A DNA stretch of 64,000 bases, taken from NCBI RefSeq assembly GCF_036785885.1, contig NC_092312.1:18556001-18620000 (forward strand), in the 5' to 3' direction. The stretch comes from Coffea arabica. Its lineage: Eukaryota; Streptophyta; Magnoliopsida; Gentianales; Rubiaceae. How positions within the stretch are numbered: position 1 is the stretch's first letter; every line of letters begins with the position of its first letter. The translations under genes were made by a program, and so were the position numbers. The notes beneath the pieces are model-generated. The model saw only the letters and a list, made by a program, of their open reading frames with translations, was not told the origin of the DNA and ran no database searches. Shown here in pieces: positions 61,621-64,000 of this stretch.

Positions 61621-64000
61621 AAATATCCAAAAATTTATACCCTCTAAAAAAATTTTTATAACTTCTACAGTAAGTTACAATAAAACTTTAGACAAATACC
61701 CAAAAAACTTACTTACCAAATAAGGCCTAAGTAGATTTAAAGGAAAAAAAAATCACAGAGTAGTTTTGACAAAAAAAAAAGGTAGATTTAAGGAAAATCA
61801 CATAATTCCCCCGAGATACCAACATCCCTTCAGCATCCATCCTGTCACCCCTCCGACATAAAGCCCGACCGATTAAACCACAAAGTTCATCCAAATCTTA
61901 ATTAGAAGCCAATCTGGTGAGTGTGTCTGGATTATACATTATTATTTTCACCTTATTTACACGCACCGACTTGCTTGAATTATCAACACATTTTCAATCA
62001 CTTTTTTTTTATCTTACATACGTCGCATCAAAAAAGTACTACAGTATTTTTTCACAAATTTATTTCAAATAATTTACTATCCAAGCACACTCATTATTCT
62101 TGAAGTCGTACTCTTTCAAAATTGAATCAGCAATTAAGCAAATCAATCCAGCGCGAGGGTTGGAAGGAAGAACGGGAGTTTTATGTGCAATGATTACACT
62201 CAAACTAGGCAGGAAGAAAAGTATATATCATCTATTATTCTATATTATGCAAAGTACATGTGTTTCTTCGTAAAAGTCTGATTATAGAATTTAGCTCCTC
62301 TCAAATATTATAAGTTGTGATGATCAGTTCTTAAGTTAAAATGGGAATCATAATACTTTTCTTGACTACTGAATGGAAATTTAAATTGGAATTTAAGAAT
62401 AGGAGATGATATTGTAGTGAGAGATAAAAAGAGATGAGTGAGGGGCGAAAATGAAAAGAGCGGTTAGGTGCTTTTTCAATGCTGCCCGGCCATTTGCTGT
62501 CAAATTAGTAAGGCCATGGGCAATTCTACTCCGGCAAGTTGGTTGGAGAAAGTCCAGTCCTCAAGCCCAACATGTCGGCCCAGACGTTTAATTACAGTTG
62601 GACGCCCCTTTCAGGGTTGCGTGCTGAGCCCAATGTAGAAAGCCCTCTTCCGTTTGTGGTCCATGAACTGACGCCCCCAACAGGAACGGTGGTCCAGTCA
62701 TAAATTCCTTGTTTTTCTCTGTCTTTTTTGTCTTTTCAAATTTATTAATGAATTCTGTCCAGAATACATCTTGGTCCCGGTGGTCATCATCATACATTAC
62801 CAGCAACTACAATCTGTTGTCTTGAGAAACAGGCTCAGCGCAGACAAGCAGAGGCCAGGTCAAATAAGGGATCCTACATTCGGCAACAAATTGGAGTATT
62901 TACATCCGCTTGGTTTTGCTGAAAAATATGGTATACTGTACTATTGGGCAGACAGACGTGTCAAAATGTGTGACTCGAACGAATTTGAATTAGTTAAAAT
63001 GACGTTGAGTAGATTGAATTGAGTACACGTGGTATATTGATAGTGGTTGTCTAATGGACCGTCCAACCTGCCACCTGTACTAATTGGCAATCTTCCAAAC
63101 CTTAGTTTTAACTAATTATGAAATTTGTTGACCTTAATTTCAAAGTTCTTGTAAAGGTGGACCTTAAAGAGACATTAACATATGAATATTGACCGTGACA
63201 GTGAATAGACTCGGTAAGTACTAGTATCACCTTTTTTATGGTTAGTGAAAGCAGTTACTATCAAGAACTAGTAAAACCTCTTCCGCCAATTATCACCTAC
63301 AGGTTAGGCTGCTATTTTCTGCTGTTGGACAAGATCAACTACAATATCATTGGATTGTCTCCCCCTTCCAGAATCCGGAGATACACGATAATGCTCAGGT
63401 CCTTGTCATGGACAAATAATGAGATTGATTACACAACGGTTCACTCCCCGATACAGAATTTTTTTTTTTTTTTTAAAAAGAAGGGTATCATCGGCATTCT
63501 CTTTCTTCGCATGCCTCGCTCAGCTACTGGTGGCAGATATGATGAGCAAGTATCTATGTTGCACATAAAGCCCGAGAAAGGGATTTGAAATTAACATTTA
63601 TCGGAATTTTTTTTTCTTTTGTAAAAAATTCTTATTTCGACTATTTATAATTACTCATGACTATTTTTATTTTTAATTATTTAAATATATATTTTTCCTA
63701 AACATTGTAATTATCAATATAAAATTATTTTATGAAAAATATTTAAAAGATTAAAGTTTGCTTTAACAATAAAAAAATTTATTCAAAATACATGATTATA
63801 AATATTTTATATTTTTTCATTGCACGCATATCGTATGTGCATTGAGCACTAGTTGCAATAATGGTGAGAGACGCTGCACAAAGAAGAGGATTTGAAGATA
63901 CCATACTAAATAATGCTCCACTAAAAGTAAAAATACCAAAGCAAGTGGCCTAGCCGAAATGCAAATGGCCCCCTAACTCTACGTCCATGGGCCGCGCGCC
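61621..64000 (+). repeat. Array unit 8 (short, cut by window edge)
   Basis: The first 2.4 kb of another short unit with an empty MITE site. Its MADS copy would lie about 1.1 kb beyond the right edge, so the array does not end here. Confidence 0.9.

Larger units (their letters stand above)
21041..64000 (+). repeat. Head-to-tail array of MADS-bearing units (macrosatellite-like)
   Basis: Seven complete units and the start of an eighth lie in direct orientation. Unit starts, phased at the left junction, are 21041, 27148, 33238, 39309, 44391, 50462, 55550 and 61621. Lengths are 6107, 6090, 6071, 5082, 6071, 5088 and 6071. Units are nearly identical along most of their length. Diagnostic substitutions and indels separate long and short forms. 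The array continues past the right edge. Confidence 0.95.

Noticed and set aside
21041-64000. CRISPR-like or satellite array of short repeats
   Set aside because: The repeat period is 5-6 kb with a gene in each unit; there are no short spaced repeats.

Overview
The window is nuclear DNA of a eudicot plant. It has AT-rich spacers, GT-AG introns, many small MITE-type transposons, and intronless type I (M-alpha, AGL62-like) MADS-box genes beside plant housekeeping-type genes. I cannot name the species. No database was searched; family calls rest on motifs and memory of the families.

Left part (1-20124). A FIP1-like membrane-protein gene enters from the left edge, and only its membrane half is visible (113-2666). 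Three intact single-exon M-alpha MADS genes follow: A (4274-4945), B0 (6827-7549) and, further on, C (17042-17707). Between B0 and C lies an organellar-type aspartyl-tRNA synthetase on the minus strand (8299-14130). Ten exons splice cleanly in frame, but the 3' exons that should carry class II motif 3 are absent. Its homology stops about 140 bp from the edge of the B0 duplicate. Two MITE-like elements (5097-5690, 14617-15859) fill spacers.

Right part (20125-64000). A 916-bp copy of the gene A region (20125-21040, with an in-frame stop) is fused abruptly to the interior of a small MITE. From there to the right edge runs a head-to-tail array of 5-6 kb units, each carrying one B-type MADS copy: seven complete units and the start of an eighth. 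Units come as a long form (about 6.1 kb, with a PIF/Harbinger-like MITE of 909-925 bp) and a short form (about 5.1 kb, with a clean empty site). The order is L-L-L-S-L-S-L-S, so the right side is built of 11.15-kb S+L dimers, a higher-order repeat. Six of the seven array MADS copies share one 1-bp frameshift that leaves a 132-aa protein with a complete MADS domain and no C-terminal region. One copy (31687-32412) is open throughout.

The window therefore looks like a birth-and-death cluster of AGL62-like regulators. In Arabidopsis such proteins act in the female gametophyte and endosperm as heterodimers with other type I MADS proteins. One member here has been amplified into a macrosatellite-like array by recent unequal exchange, and the flanking housekeeping-type genes appear clipped at rearrangement edges.
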